Source: Bacteroidota bacterium (GTDB lineage: Bacteria; Bacteroidota; Ignavibacteria; UBA10030). From it: DNA of 55,905 nucleotides. Below, in pieces: positions 17,959 to 25,022 of this stretch. The stretch lies in assembly GCA_025454835.1 (NCBI GenBank), contig JALONQ010000017.1, positions 1-55,905 on the forward strand, read 5' to 3'. The notes beneath the pieces were generated by a model. It did no database searches. It saw only the letters and a list, made by a program, of their open reading frames with translations, and was not told where the DNA came from. Each line of letters starts with the position of its first letter. The first letter of the stretch is position 1. Both the position numbers and the translations under genes were made by a program.

Positions 17959-18285
17959 TTGGACGCATTCACGCTTCTGCTTATGGCTCCGCAGGGTCAG
18001 GAAGGCCCGAGCCTGATCAGCAACCTGATCCTCTTCGGCAGCATCATCGCCATCTTCTATTTCATGATCATTCGACCCCAACAGAAGCGGGAGAAGGAAC
18101 GTCAGTCCATGCTTTCCGCGCTGAAGAAGGGTGACAAGGTTGTGACCGCGGGCGGCCTCCACGGCTCCGTCGTGGGCATCGAGGAGAAGACCCTGCTCGT
18201 TCAGATCGCCGACAACGTCAAGGTGAAGGTCGAGCGAGGCAGCGTGACGACGATCGTCAAGGAAGCCGAGCCAGCGACAAAGTAG
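17959..18285 (+). CDS. yajC: Preprotein translocase accessory subunit YajC
   Basis: This single-pass inner membrane protein associates with SecDF. One membrane helix (about residues 20-40) ends in YFMIIRPQQKREKER, the family signature, and is followed by a small beta domain (LKKGDKVVTAGGLHG). I chose TTG 17959, placed 6-7 bases after AAGGAG (17947-17952) at the end of tgt; ATG 17983 is an alternative that lacks such a site. It has 108 residues. The tgt-yajC order is common, but secD/secF do not follow here. Confidence 0.93.
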   Translation: MDAFTLLLMAPQGQEGPSLISNLILFGSIIAIFYFMIIRPQQKREKERQSMLSALKKGDKVVTAGGLHGSVVGIEEKTLLVQIADNVKVKVERGSVTTIVKEAEPATK

Positions 18286-18387
18286 GTCCGCCGTCAAAGA
18301 AGGGCGGCGTGGTGCCCGCCGCGTTCATGTCGGGCGCCAGGCCGTCGTGGAATCCACAGAGGATCTTGAGATCATGTGGTAGGATCG

Positions 18388-19623
18388 ATGCCCGTGCCGA
18401 CCATGAACACTATCGACGAAGCTCTGGCGGCTCTTCGCCAGGGCCGCGTCATCATTGTCGTCGACGACGAAGACCGCGAAAACGAGGGAGACTTCGCCGC
18501 GGCGGCCGAGCTTGCGACCGCCGAAACGATCAATTTCTTCGTGCGCGAGGGGCGGGGTGTGCTATGTGCTCCGGTGACGCGCGAGCGGGCGGCCACGCTT
18601 GGCCTCGATCCCATGGTCGACGTGAACACCTCGATCCATGAGACGCCATTCACGATCTCAGTCGACCTGTTGCATGGGACAACCACGGGCGTCTCCGCCG
18701 CCGACCGCGCGGCGACCGTGCGGGCGTTGGCCGATCCGGCCACCAAACCATCGGACCTGGCTCGTCCGGGACACATCTTCCCGTTGCGCGCCTTGGATGG
18801 CGGTGTCCTGCGCCGCGCCGGCCATACCGAAGCGGTGGTCGACCTTTGTCGGCTTGCCGGACTTCAACCGACGGGTGTGTTGACAGAGATCCTGAACGAG
18901 GACGGGACAATGGCCCGCCTTCCCCAGCTTCAGGGGCTCGCGCAGAAATATGGGCTTGTGATCATCAGCGTCCGGTCCCTCATCGAGTACCGGATGAGGC
19001 GCGAGACGCTGGTCCAGCGGGTCGTGACGACGAGTTTGCCGTCAAAGTACGGTTCATTCAACCTGCATCTCTATCGCAGTGCGACGGATCAGAAGGATCA
19101 TATCGCACTCGTGAAGGGGGATCTCGGGGGAGAGGAGCCGGTGCTCGTTCGTGTGCACTCGGAGTGCCTCACAGGGGACGTCTTCGGTTCGCTCCGGTGC
19201 GATTGCAACGCGCAATTGGTCGCATCGATGGAGCGCGTGGAGAAGGAAGGACGCGGGGTCGTGCTCTACATGCGTCAGGAGGGCCGGGGGATCGGCCTGT
19301 CGAACAAGCTGAAGGCCTACCGGCTGCAAGATGACGGGCTCGATACGGTCGAGGCGAACGAGAAGCTCGGGTTTCGAGCCGACCTTCGCGACTACGGCAT
19401 CGGCGCCCAGATCCTGCGCGACCTGGGCATCCAGAGCATCCGCTTGCTGACGAATAATCCCAAGAAAGTGGTGGGGCTTCACGGATATGGGCTCGAGATC
19501 GTCGAGCGCGTCCCGCTCGAGATCGATCCCACACATCATAACGAGCGCTATCTCAAGGTCAAGCGGGATAAGATGGGGCATTTGATCCTCATCGAACCCA
19601 AAGCCGGGGGGCTCGGGTTCTGA
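18388..19623 (+). CDS. ribBA: Bifunctional 3,4-dihydroxy-2-butanone 4-phosphate synthase / GTP cyclohydrolase II
   Basis: It feeds both branches of riboflavin synthesis. The DHBP synthase half (about 1-205) has [11 protein letters not shown] and [10 protein letters not shown]. The GTP cyclohydrolase II half (about 206-411) has the zinc motif [16 protein letters not shown] and RQEGRGIGL. It has 411 residues from ATG 18388; ATG 18403 and an upstream GTG at 18376 are possible. The 102-base space before it has only a small GC hairpin (18290-18307) and no recognisable FMN riboswitch. Confidence 0.95.
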   Translation: MPVPTMNTIDEALAALRQGRVIIVVDDEDRENEGDFAAAAELATAETINFFVREGRGVLCAPVTRERAATLGLDPMVDVNTSIHETPFTISVDLLHGTTTGVSAADRAATVRALADPATKPSDLARPGHIFPLRALDGGVLRRAGHTEAVVDLCRLAGLQPTGVLTEILNEDGTMARLPQLQGLAQKYGLVIISVRSLIEYRMRRETLVQRVVTTSLPSKYGSFNLHLYRSATDQKDHIALVKGDLGGEEPVLVRVHSECLTGDVFGSLRCDCNAQLVASMERVEKEGRGVVLYMRQEGRGIGLSNKLKAYRLQDDGLDTVEANEKLGFRADLRDYGIGAQILRDLGIQSIRLLTNNPKKVVGLHGYGLEIVERVPLEIDPTHHNERYLKVKRDKMGHLILIEPKAGGLGF

Positions 19624-19629
19624 GCCCTC

Positions 19630-19658
19630 TTGCGCTTGTGCACGAAATGCGCTACGTT
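19630..19658 (+). promoter_or_regulatory. Sigma70-type promoter for greA
   Basis: TTGCGC (19630-19635) and TACGTT (19653-19658) are separated by 17 bases. The expected start point is near 19665, two bases before a long inverted repeat. Confidence 0.5.
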
Positions 19659-19666
19659 GTGGTGTG

Positions 19667-19696
19667 AAAAGCCACCATCGCGCGATGTTGGCTTTT
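19667..19696 (+). terminator. Long inverted repeat with terminator character in the greA leader
   Basis: AAAAGCCACCATCG (19667-19680) is complementary to CGATGTTGGCTTTT (19683-19696) except for one mismatch, giving a 14-bp arm and TTTT at the end. It may terminate ribBA transcripts, attenuate greA, or serve as a symmetrical operator. Confidence 0.6.
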
Positions 19697-19708
19697 GTGT
19701 TTGAAGAC

Positions 19709-19741
19709 GCCCTCGGCGGCCAGCCGGGGGCAACGGCTTTT
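19709..19741 (+). other. Second hairpin in the greA leader
   Basis: GCCCTCGGC (19709-19717) pairs with GCCGGGGGC (19723-19731), with one G-T wobble, around the loop GGCCA. AACGGCTTTTT follows, so this too resembles a terminator, 15 bases before the greA start at 19756. Confidence 0.5.
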
Positions 19742-19755
19742 TCAGGGAGAGCGGT

Positions 19756-20241
19756 ATGGTCGACAGCACCAATGGTCACATCTATCTGACCCGCGAGCGG
19801 CTGGCGGAGCTTGAGCAGGAACTCAAGGAGCTCAGGATCCACGGTCGCGCCGACGTTATCCAGAAGATCCAGGAAGCCCGCGGACACGGCGACCTCAGTG
19901 AGAACGCTGAGTACGACGCCGCTCGTGAGGCCCAGGCACATCTGGAGCTCAGGATCTCGAAGCTCGAGGAAACGTTGGCGCGGGCCCGGGTCATCGAGGC
20001 GTCCGACCTGCCGAATGACAAGATCTACATCCTCTCCCTCGTCAAGCTGCAGGACCTCCGGTCGAAAGAAGTTGCGGAGTATCGGCTCGTCGCGCCCGAA
20101 GAGGCCGACTACGACAAGAACAAGATCTCGGTCACGTCGCCGTTCGGTAAGGGGTTGCTTGGAAAGACCGCCGGGGAGACCGTGACGATCAAGGTTCCGG
20201 CAGGGACGCTGCAATACAAGATCCTTGAGATCAACCGCTAA
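19756..20241 (+). CDS. greA: Transcription elongation factor GreA
   Basis: It binds RNA polymerase and stimulates cleavage of backtracked RNA. The N-terminal coiled coil (about 8-78) contains the acidic tip motif ARGHGDLSENAEYDAAREAQ, and the C-terminal FKBP-like domain ends with SPFGKGLLGKTAGETV. It has 161 residues. The start is ATG 19756 behind CAGGGAGAG. The leader carries two terminator-like hairpins, which suggests control by premature termination. Confidence 0.96.
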   Translation: MVDSTNGHIYLTRERLAELEQELKELRIHGRADVIQKIQEARGHGDLSENAEYDAAREAQAHLELRISKLEETLARARVIEASDLPNDKIYILSLVKLQDLRSKEVAEYRLVAPEEADYDKNKISVTSPFGKGLLGKTAGETVTIKVPAGTLQYKILEINR

Positions 20242-20243
20242 CG

Positions 20244-20789
20244 GTGGCCAGGAACCTCGAACTGAAGGCTCGATGCCAATCGCTGGAACGCGCAGAGCTC
20301 CTGGCACGCAGGCTTGGCGCCCGGAGGTCGCACGTCCTGCATCAGGTCGATACGTATCTTGACATTCCGTCGGGGCGACTGAAGCTGAGGGAGGTCCGTG
20401 GAGGGCGGACCGAGCTGATCTTCTACGACCGCCCGGCGAACGCTTCGAAGGACGGTCGTTGGTCGTTCTACGTCGTGTATCCCGTGATTGACCGCCGCCG
20501 CAGCGTTCCGGCCCTGTTGCGTGCGCGGCCTGTGGCTCAGGTCGTCAAGAAACGGAGGGTCGTGTATCTCTTCGTGAACGCCAGGATCCACCTCGATGAG
20601 GTCGAGCACCTCGGGCAATTCATCGAGTTTGAAGTGGTGATGGACCATGGGGCGGAGCAGGCGCGTCGGCTCTATCGTGCTCTTCTGGAGGCTTTCGGCA
20701 TCCGCACGAAGGACCTGATTGGCGGGTCCTACGCCGAGATGCCCCGTCCCTTGCGGCGAAAGAGACGATTGGCTATATTCAACAAGTGA
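20244..20789 (+). CDS. CYTH domain protein (class IV adenylate cyclase / thiamine triphosphatase-like)
   Basis: The CYTH fold acts on triphosphorylated substrates in a beta tunnel. The sequence begins with NLELKARC (the E-x-E-x-K signature reads E-L-K here) and has VDTYLDIPSGRLKLREV, LIFYDRP and HLDEVEHLGQFIEFEVV, which are typical of CyaB-like members. It has 181 residues with a basic tail. GTG 20244 follows the greA stop by two bases, so the two are probably co-transcribed. The substrate is not determinable. Confidence 0.85.
   Translation: MARNLELKARCQSLERAELLARRLGARRSHVLHQVDTYLDIPSGRLKLREVRGGRTELIFYDRPANASKDGRWSFYVVYPVIDRRRSVPALLRARPVAQVVKKRRVVYLFVNARIHLDEVEHLGQFIEFEVVMDHGAEQARRLYRALLEAFGIRTKDLIGGSYAEMPRPLRRKRRLAIFNK
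20751..20779 (+). promoter_or_regulatory. Promoter inside the 3' end of the CYTH gene, reading into the tRNA cluster
   Basis: TTGCGG (20751-20756) and TATATT (20774-20779) have exactly 17 bases between them. The start point would be near 20786, just past the CYTH stop region, so a transcript could cover the inverted repeat and the Gly-Cys-Leu tRNAs. Confidence 0.55.
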
Positions 20790-20878
20790 AAAGTTTGATG
20801 GAGGAAGGTAGAAGTTGAAGAAAGATCCAGCAGGCCTTTGTTCTCACTTCTCACTTCCACCTTCTACATTTTCACTTG
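20783..20878 (+). repeat. Inverted heptad-repeat element upstream of the tRNA-Gly relic
   Basis: CAAGTGAAAA (20783-20792) is perfectly complementary to TTTTCACTTG (20869-20878). Between them lie degenerate seven-base units of GAAGTGA type on the + strand (left arm) and TTCTCAC type (right arm, 20841-20860). It belongs to the same repeat family as the tracts at 21103-21593. Confidence 0.6.
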
Positions 20879-20889
20879 TGGGGTTCTGC

Positions 20890-20996
20890 GCGGGAATGGC
20901 TCAGTCCCGTCGCGCAAGCACTTGCGAAGCAAGTGCCATGCGGGACGAGGATGCCGCCGGCCGAGGGAAGTCCACTGCGGCGGCATTGGTAGAGTG
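20890..20996 (+). pseudogene. Interrupted 5' half of a tRNA-Gly-like gene
   Basis: GCGGGAATGGCTCAG (20890-20904) matches the first 15 bases of the intact tRNA-Gly at 21024 except one. TTGGTAGAGTG (20986-20996) matches the next 11 bases except one. Between them sits an insert of 81 bases with two hairpins: GCACTTGC-GAA-GCAAGTGC nested in GTCCCG/CGGGAC, and ATGCCGCC/GGCGGCAT. Nothing matching the anticodon or 3' half follows, so it is read as a relic. Confidence 0.6.
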
Positions 20997-21023
20997 AATT
21001 CGTTCGGCTACAGAAGTTCTCAT

Positions 21024-21099
<76 letters not shown>

Positions 21100-21102
21100 A
21101 AC

Positions 21103-21213
21103 ATTGTAGATCGTAAATTGTAGATTGAAAATTCTGAGTCTCAGGTTGCATGCAGGGGGATTGGCGCCGCATTGGAACCGTCCTTTCCAATTTACACTTT
21201 GCAATTTTCCATC
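21103..21213 (+). repeat. Inverted AT-rich heptad repeats between tRNA-Gly and tRNA-Cys
   Basis: A left tract of ATTGTAA-like seven-base units (21103-21134) faces a right tract of the complementary type (CAATTTACA, GCAATTTTCC; 21187-21213). The arms share AAATTG/CAATTT and GAAAATT/AATTTTC pairs, so the spacer RNA could fold back. No gene is seen in this spacer. Confidence 0.55.
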
Positions 21214-21224
21214 TTCGATGTTAT

Positions 21225-21296
21225 GGCGCCGTACCCAAGTGGTAAGGGAGAGGTCTGCAAAACCTTTATGCGACGGTTCGAATCCGTCCGGCGCCT
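21225..21296 (+). tRNA. tRNA-Cys (anticodon GCA)
   Basis: The acceptor stem is GGCGCCG (21225-21231) with CGGCGCC (21289-21295). The anticodon arm is AGGTCTGCAAAACCT with anticodon GCA, and the T arm is ACGGTTCGAATCCGT. The discriminator is T21296, and CCA is not encoded. Confidence 0.96.
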
Positions 21297-21300
21297 CTGA

Positions 21301-21465
21301 GCATTGTGAATTGTAAAATGTAAGAAGGGCTGGCCAATGGCTGGCCTTTCGTCGTTTCTGCACCCCCGTCGCTCTTTCCTCCGGCGTCACAAACCTCTAT
21401 CTTGCATGGCCCCGGCACAGGCACTTCAGTGCCAATGGGCAATTTCCAATTTTCAATGGTCAATG
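21301..21465 (+). repeat. Inverted AT-rich heptad repeats between tRNA-Cys and tRNA-Leu
   Basis: The left arm CATTGTGAATTG (about 21302-21313) is complementary to CAATTTTCAATG in the right tract (21438-21465) at 10 of 12 positions. The 100 bases between the arms contain the short inverted pair GGCTGGCCAATGGCTGGCC and no gene I can support. Confidence 0.5.
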
Positions 21466-21469
21466 GTAC

Positions 21470-21555
21470 GCCGCGGTGGCGGAATTGGCAGACGCATGGG
21501 ACTTAAAATCCCAAGTCCCGCAAGGGGCATGCGGGTTCGACTCCCGCCCGCGGCA
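21470..21555 (+). tRNA. tRNA-Leu (anticodon TAA)
   Basis: A class II tRNA. The acceptor stem is GCCGCGG (21470-21476) with CCGCGGC (21548-21554), discriminator A21555. The anticodon arm is GGGACTTAAAATCCC with anticodon TAA. A long variable arm (AGTCCCGCAAGGGGC) and the T arm GCGGGTTCGACTCCCGC are present. CCA is not encoded. Confidence 0.96.
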
Positions 21556-21560
21556 CGGAG

Positions 21561-21593
21561 CAAGTGAGAAGTGAGAAGTCAGAAGTGAGAAGT
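21561..21593 (+). repeat. GTGAGAA heptad tract after tRNA-Leu
   Basis: The tract reads as seven-base units: AGTGAGA, AGTGAGA, AGTCAGA, AGTGAGA, AGTTCGA. The same unit on the opposite strand (TTCTCACTTCTCAC) occurs at 20841-20855, on the far side of the tRNA cluster. Confidence 0.75.
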
Positions 21594-21704
21594 TCGATGC
21601 AAGACAGTAGAAGTGGAGAGATGGAGCAGGAGTGGGGAGCACGGGCAAGATCGCTAAAAGACGATCGGTCGATCCGGAGCAAAGAGGCCGCTCAAGGTGC
21701 GCAC

Positions 21705-21944
21705 ATGACACGGACTGAACAGTCCCGGTTGATCGAAGAACTGATGCCGCTACAGTACAAGATGACTTCGAAGGACAAAGAAGCGTTCTTCGGGCTCCAA
21801 CAACGCCACAAAGACGACGAAGATCTCGACGCGGCGGCGGCCGAGAAGCTGCAACGACTGCATGCCACATACAAGCCTCCGAAGTCCAAGAAGGACCTGG
21901 AGGAGTTGTGGGGCAAGATGACCACCGGGCCCAAACCATCGTAG
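21705..21944 (+). CDS. Small hypothetical protein
   Basis: This protein of 79 residues is hydrophilic and helical, rich in Lys, Glu and Asp, with no membrane segment (MTRTEQSRLIEELMPLQYKM...). I chose ATG 21705, preceded by AAGGTG at 21695-21700. The same frame is open further upstream to about 21564, but that part runs through the heptad tract and is not coding-like. It is unrecognised, and the next gene, a POT transporter, begins 19 bases later. Confidence 0.6.
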   Translation: MTRTEQSRLIEELMPLQYKMTSKDKEAFFGLQQRHKDDEDLDAAAAEKLQRLHATYKPPKSKKDLEELWGKMTTGPKPS

Positions 21945-21963
21945 TCCACCACTTCCATTCTCT

Positions 21964-23448
21964 ATGAGCTCTACCCCTGTGACCGGCGGATCGGTCCTCC
22001 GATCCTTCCCCCGCGTCTTCTGGATCTCGAACGTGATGGAACTGTTCGAGCGAGGCGCCTACTACGGCATGAACGCCGTCCTTGCCGTCTATCTCACCAA
22101 CTCCGCGGCGGAAGGAGGGCTCGGGTTCACTGAACAGTCGGTTGGGTTCCTCCAAGGGCTCGTGTACGCGTTCACGTACATCGTTCCGATCATCGGCGGG
22201 GCCCTCGCTGACCGGTATGGCTATCGTCGAATGCTCCTGACCGCTTTCTCGTTCCTGACCGTGGGCTACTATGCCACGGGCCACATGAGCTCGTACGGCG
22301 CGGTCTTCACGAGCTTGCTGATCATGGCCACCGGTTCGGGACTCTTCAAGCCCATCATCACGGGCACGATCGCTCGCACGACGAACCAGACGAACTCCGG
22401 CCTCGGGTTTGGCATCTACTACTGGATGATCAACCTCGGAGCGTTCCTGGCGCCGCTCGTCACGTCGTATCTCAAGGGCTTCTCGTGGAGCTACATCTTT
22501 ACGGCATCGGCGGCGTACTGCGGGCTCATGCTGCTGCCGACGCTCTTCATCTACAAGGACCCCGAACGTCCTCAGAGTCTCAAATCCCTCGGGCAGGTCG
22601 CTCGCGACGCCGCCATGGTGCTGGGGGATGCCCGCTTCATGCTCATGATCGTACTCTATTCCGGTTTCTGGGTCCTTTACTTCCAGACCTTCGGTTCCGT
22701 GCTGTGGTTCCTTCGTGACTTCATCGATCCGGCGCCGGTCAACGCGTTCTTTGCGTCGCTCGGGATCGCCTTCTCGTTCGACGTCGAACATGTCACCGTG
22801 ATCAACGCTGGAACCATCATCGTGCTGCAGGTGGTCGTGAGCAACCTGGTGAAGAACGCCAGCCCTCTGCCCACGATGAGCCTGGGCATGACCCTCGGCC
22901 TCATCGGATTCGTCCTGCTGGCATTCGGGTTGAATGTGTGGGTGTTCATCGCCGGCATCGTGGTCTTCTCGATCGGCGAAATGACGGCGCATCCGAAATA
23001 CTACAGCTACGTGGGCCTTGTCGCTCCTCCCGACCGCAAAGCGGTCTACATGGGCTATGCGTTTCTCTATGGCGTCGTGGGTAGTCTTCTGGGCTCCAAC
23101 CTTGGCGGCGCTCTCTACGAGACCTCGCTCAAGCCGTTCGTCGGAACGCCCGAAGCTCCCGAAGCCGTGCGCCGCTTCTGGCTGATGTTCGCCGCCCTCG
23201 ACGGAGTCGCGATCGCCGGGCTGATGACGTATCATCGATTCTTCTCCGTCGACACGCCGGCGGCCAACGCCCGGGCGCGTCAGATCATGCTCGGCGTGTA
23301 CGCACTGCTCATGGCGGTCGGAGTGTGGTTCGCGTACACCGCCGGTTTCGCTTCGGAGAGCGTTCAGTACAAGACGCTCGTTCAAGCGGTGATCATGCTC
23401 GGCATCGGCGGAGGCGGACTTGCGATCACGGCGCGCTCACACCAGTAA
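21964..23448 (+). CDS. POT/PTR family proton-coupled oligopeptide transporter
   Basis: An inner membrane symporter of the major facilitator superfamily that imports di- and tripeptides with protons. The helix 1 signature is ELFERGAYYG, a form of the ExxERxxYY motif for proton and peptide binding. GGALADRYGYRRML and FKPIITGTIA are other family stretches. It has 494 residues and about 12-14 membrane helices. The start is ATG 21964. A DtpT-like role is likely; the exact peptide range is unknown. Confidence 0.88.
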   Translation: MSSTPVTGGSVLRSFPRVFWISNVMELFERGAYYGMNAVLAVYLTNSAAEGGLGFTEQSVGFLQGLVYAFTYIVPIIGGALADRYGYRRMLLTAFSFLTVGYYATGHMSSYGAVFTSLLIMATGSGLFKPIITGTIARTTNQTNSGLGFGIYYWMINLGAFLAPLVTSYLKGFSWSYIFTASAAYCGLMLLPTLFIYKDPERPQSLKSLGQVARDAAMVLGDARFMLMIVLYSGFWVLYFQTFGSVLWFLRDFIDPAPVNAFFASLGIAFSFDVEHVTVINAGTIIVLQVVVSNLVKNASPLPTMSLGMTLGLIGFVLLAFGLNVWVFIAGIVVFSIGEMTAHPKYYSYVGLVAPPDRKAVYMGYAFLYGVVGSLLGSNLGGALYETSLKPFVGTPEAPEAVRRFWLMFAALDGVAIAGLMTYHRFFSVDTPAANARARQIMLGVYALLMAVGVWFAYTAGFASESVQYKTLVQAVIMLGIGGGGLAITARSHQ

Positions 23449-23512
23449 GCATGGCCATCGCGCCCTCACATGCTGCTCGGTGAAACTCCAATTCTCACAC
23501 TTCTGATCTGCC

Positions 23513-24487
23513 ATGAAACTCCGTGCGTTCGGCAAAACAGGATACATTGTCTCAGAGGTTGGCTACGGTGCGTGGGGCATCGGAGGGGGATTATGGAAGG
23601 GTTCTAATGACCAGAGCTCGACAACGGCCCTTCGGACCGCCATCGACGGAGGTGTGAACTTCATTGACACGGCGCTCGCCTACAACGAAGGGCATAGCGA
23701 GCGACTCGTCAGCGCGGTCCGGCGCGAGTCAACCGTGCCAGTCGTCGTTGCGACGAAGATCCCGCCTAAGAATCTAAGGTGGCCTGCGGCCTCCGGCACG
23801 CCTCTTCGCGACGCCTTTCCGGCTGAATATGTGCGAACCTGCACGGAGGCCAGCCTCCGGAACCTGGGCGTTGACACGATCGACCTCCAGCAGTTCCATG
23901 TCTGGTCGGATGAATGGGCTCTGGACCACGAGTGGCAAGACACTGTGCTCCGGTTGCAAGAAGAGGGGAAGGTGCGCCACTGGGGGATCTCGATCAACGA
24001 TCACGAGCCGTCGAACGTCCTGAAGGCTCTCGAAACCGGTCTGATCGGGGCGGTACAGGTCATCTACAACATCTTCGACCAGTCGCCGGAAGCGGATCTG
24101 TTCCCGTATTGTCAGAAGCACGGGATTGGTGTGATCGTTCGGGTCCCGTTGGATGAAGGTGGCTTGACCGGTTCGATCACGCCGGAAACGACATTCGAGA
24201 AGGGAGATTTTCGAACGGACTACTTCCGAGGAGACCGAAAGAAGCAGGTCCAGGACCGGGTGGATCGACTGCGCATCTTTCTGGGAGAAGAGGCGGTGTC
24301 CATTGCCGAACTGGCTCTTCGGTTCACCCTGAGCCATCCGGCGGTTTCGACGATCATTCCTGGGATGCGGACGGCGGCTCATGTAGCGTCGAACACGGCG
24401 ATCTCGGACGGTCGGCACCTCAGCCCGGCCCTCCTGAAGGCCCTTCAAGCCCATCGCTGGGACCGGAATTTCTACGGAACGACATAG
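23513..24487 (+). CDS. Aldo/keto reductase
   Basis: An NADPH-dependent oxidoreductase with a TIM barrel. The catalytic tetrad is visible: Asp and Tyr in NFIDTALAYNEGHSE, Lys in VVATKIPPKN and His in DLQQFHVWSDEW. The nucleotide-binding end is FTLSHPAVSTIIPGMRTAAHV. It has 324 residues, typical of the YdjF/MocA-like general class. It stands alone between the transporter and tRNA-Val, and its substrate is unknown. Confidence 0.93.
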   Translation: MKLRAFGKTGYIVSEVGYGAWGIGGGLWKGSNDQSSTTALRTAIDGGVNFIDTALAYNEGHSERLVSAVRRESTVPVVVATKIPPKNLRWPAASGTPLRDAFPAEYVRTCTEASLRNLGVDTIDLQQFHVWSDEWALDHEWQDTVLRLQEEGKVRHWGISINDHEPSNVLKALETGLIGAVQVIYNIFDQSPEADLFPYCQKHGIGVIVRVPLDEGGLTGSITPETTFEKGDFRTDYFRGDRKKQVQDRVDRLRIFLGEEAVSIAELALRFTLSHPAVSTIIPGMRTAAHVASNTAISDGRHLSPALLKALQAHRWDRNFYGTT

Positions 24488-24595
24488 AATCAGTCGTCCT
24501 GACAGCCGCTCGATCGCTTTGCGACCAGTCCTCCCTTTCTTCCTCGTGTCCGATCGTGGAGTTCTCGGTCCCTCTCCATTGCGTCTCCCGAGGTC

Positions 24596-24624
24596 TTGTT
24601 TTTCGCCCAGAATCTGCCTAAATT
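24596..24624 (+). promoter_or_regulatory. Sigma70-type promoter for tRNA-Val
   Basis: TTGTTT (24596-24601) and TAAATT (24619-24624) have a 17-base spacer. The start point is expected near 24631, five bases before the tRNA. The same transcript could read on into thrS. Confidence 0.65.
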
Positions 24625-24635
24625 ATTCGCCCATT

Positions 24636-24709
<74 letters not shown>

Positions 24710-24724
24710 CTGATCAGACCAGCA

Positions 24725-24740
24725 CGTGGGTGTTCCCACG
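24725..24740 (+). other. Hairpin after tRNA-Val
   Basis: CGTGGG (24725-24730) and CCCACG (24735-24740) form a perfect 6-bp stem with loop TGTT, 15 bases after tRNA-Val. No T-run follows, so it is probably a processing or stability element at the head of the thrS leader. Confidence 0.4.
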
Positions 24741-24985
24741 GGTCAAACCGAGGCGGGGGATTCGTGATATCGCCGATCGGGCCAGGGCTAGGCCGACGGA
24801 TCGTCCGAACACCGTCGTGCGCGCATGCGCAGCTGTCGGAGGAGTCCCCGCGATGCTGGTTCGAGTTTCACGTCGCCCGCGGGCGTTGCGGACACATGTT
24901 GTTCGTTCCGGTCGCCGTTCAACCCGTAGAGGAGCAACGCCGAAGATCTCTCAGGCCGAGTCGTCAATCGGAGGACGTTGAGGAC
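24741..24985 (+). promoter_or_regulatory. Long untranslated leader of thrS
   Basis: About 245 bases without a convincing gene. Open frames crossing it are Arg-rich and lack a ribosome site. No T-box features (specifier loop, conserved T-box sequence) are seen. AATCGGAG at 24966-24973 repeats the left arm of the terminator that follows, so it could pair with the same right arm. Confidence 0.4.
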
Positions 24986-25011
24986 AATCGGAGCGAGCTC
25001 CGATTTTTTTT
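24986..25011 (+). terminator. Intrinsic terminator immediately before thrS (probable attenuator)
   Basis: AATCGGAGC (24986-24994) and GCTCCGATT (24997-25005) are perfect complements around GA and end in a run of eight T (25004-25011). The thrS start is only 11 bases further on, so any transcript of thrS from upstream must pass through this terminator. Confidence 0.85.
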
Positions 25012-25022
25012 GTTTTCTTCCC

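Noticed and set aside
18286-18387. FMN riboswitch before ribBA
   Set aside because: The space is only 102 bases and lacks the conserved FMN aptamer segments. Only a small CCGCC/GGCGG hairpin is visible.
20815-20997. Small forward open frame after the CYTH gene
   Set aside because: It runs through the inverted repeat and the tRNA-like relic. Composition does not resemble the neighbouring genes.
21460-23385. Long reverse-strand open frame of 641 codons
   Set aside because: It is exactly antisense to the POT transporter and tRNA-Leu and is rich in Arg, Asp, His and Glu, typical of a shadow frame in high-GC DNA. There is no ribosome site and no recognisable motif.
24710-25022. T-box leader for thrS
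   Set aside because: No T-box sequence or specifier arrangement can be found despite the terminator. I kept only the generic attenuator proposal.
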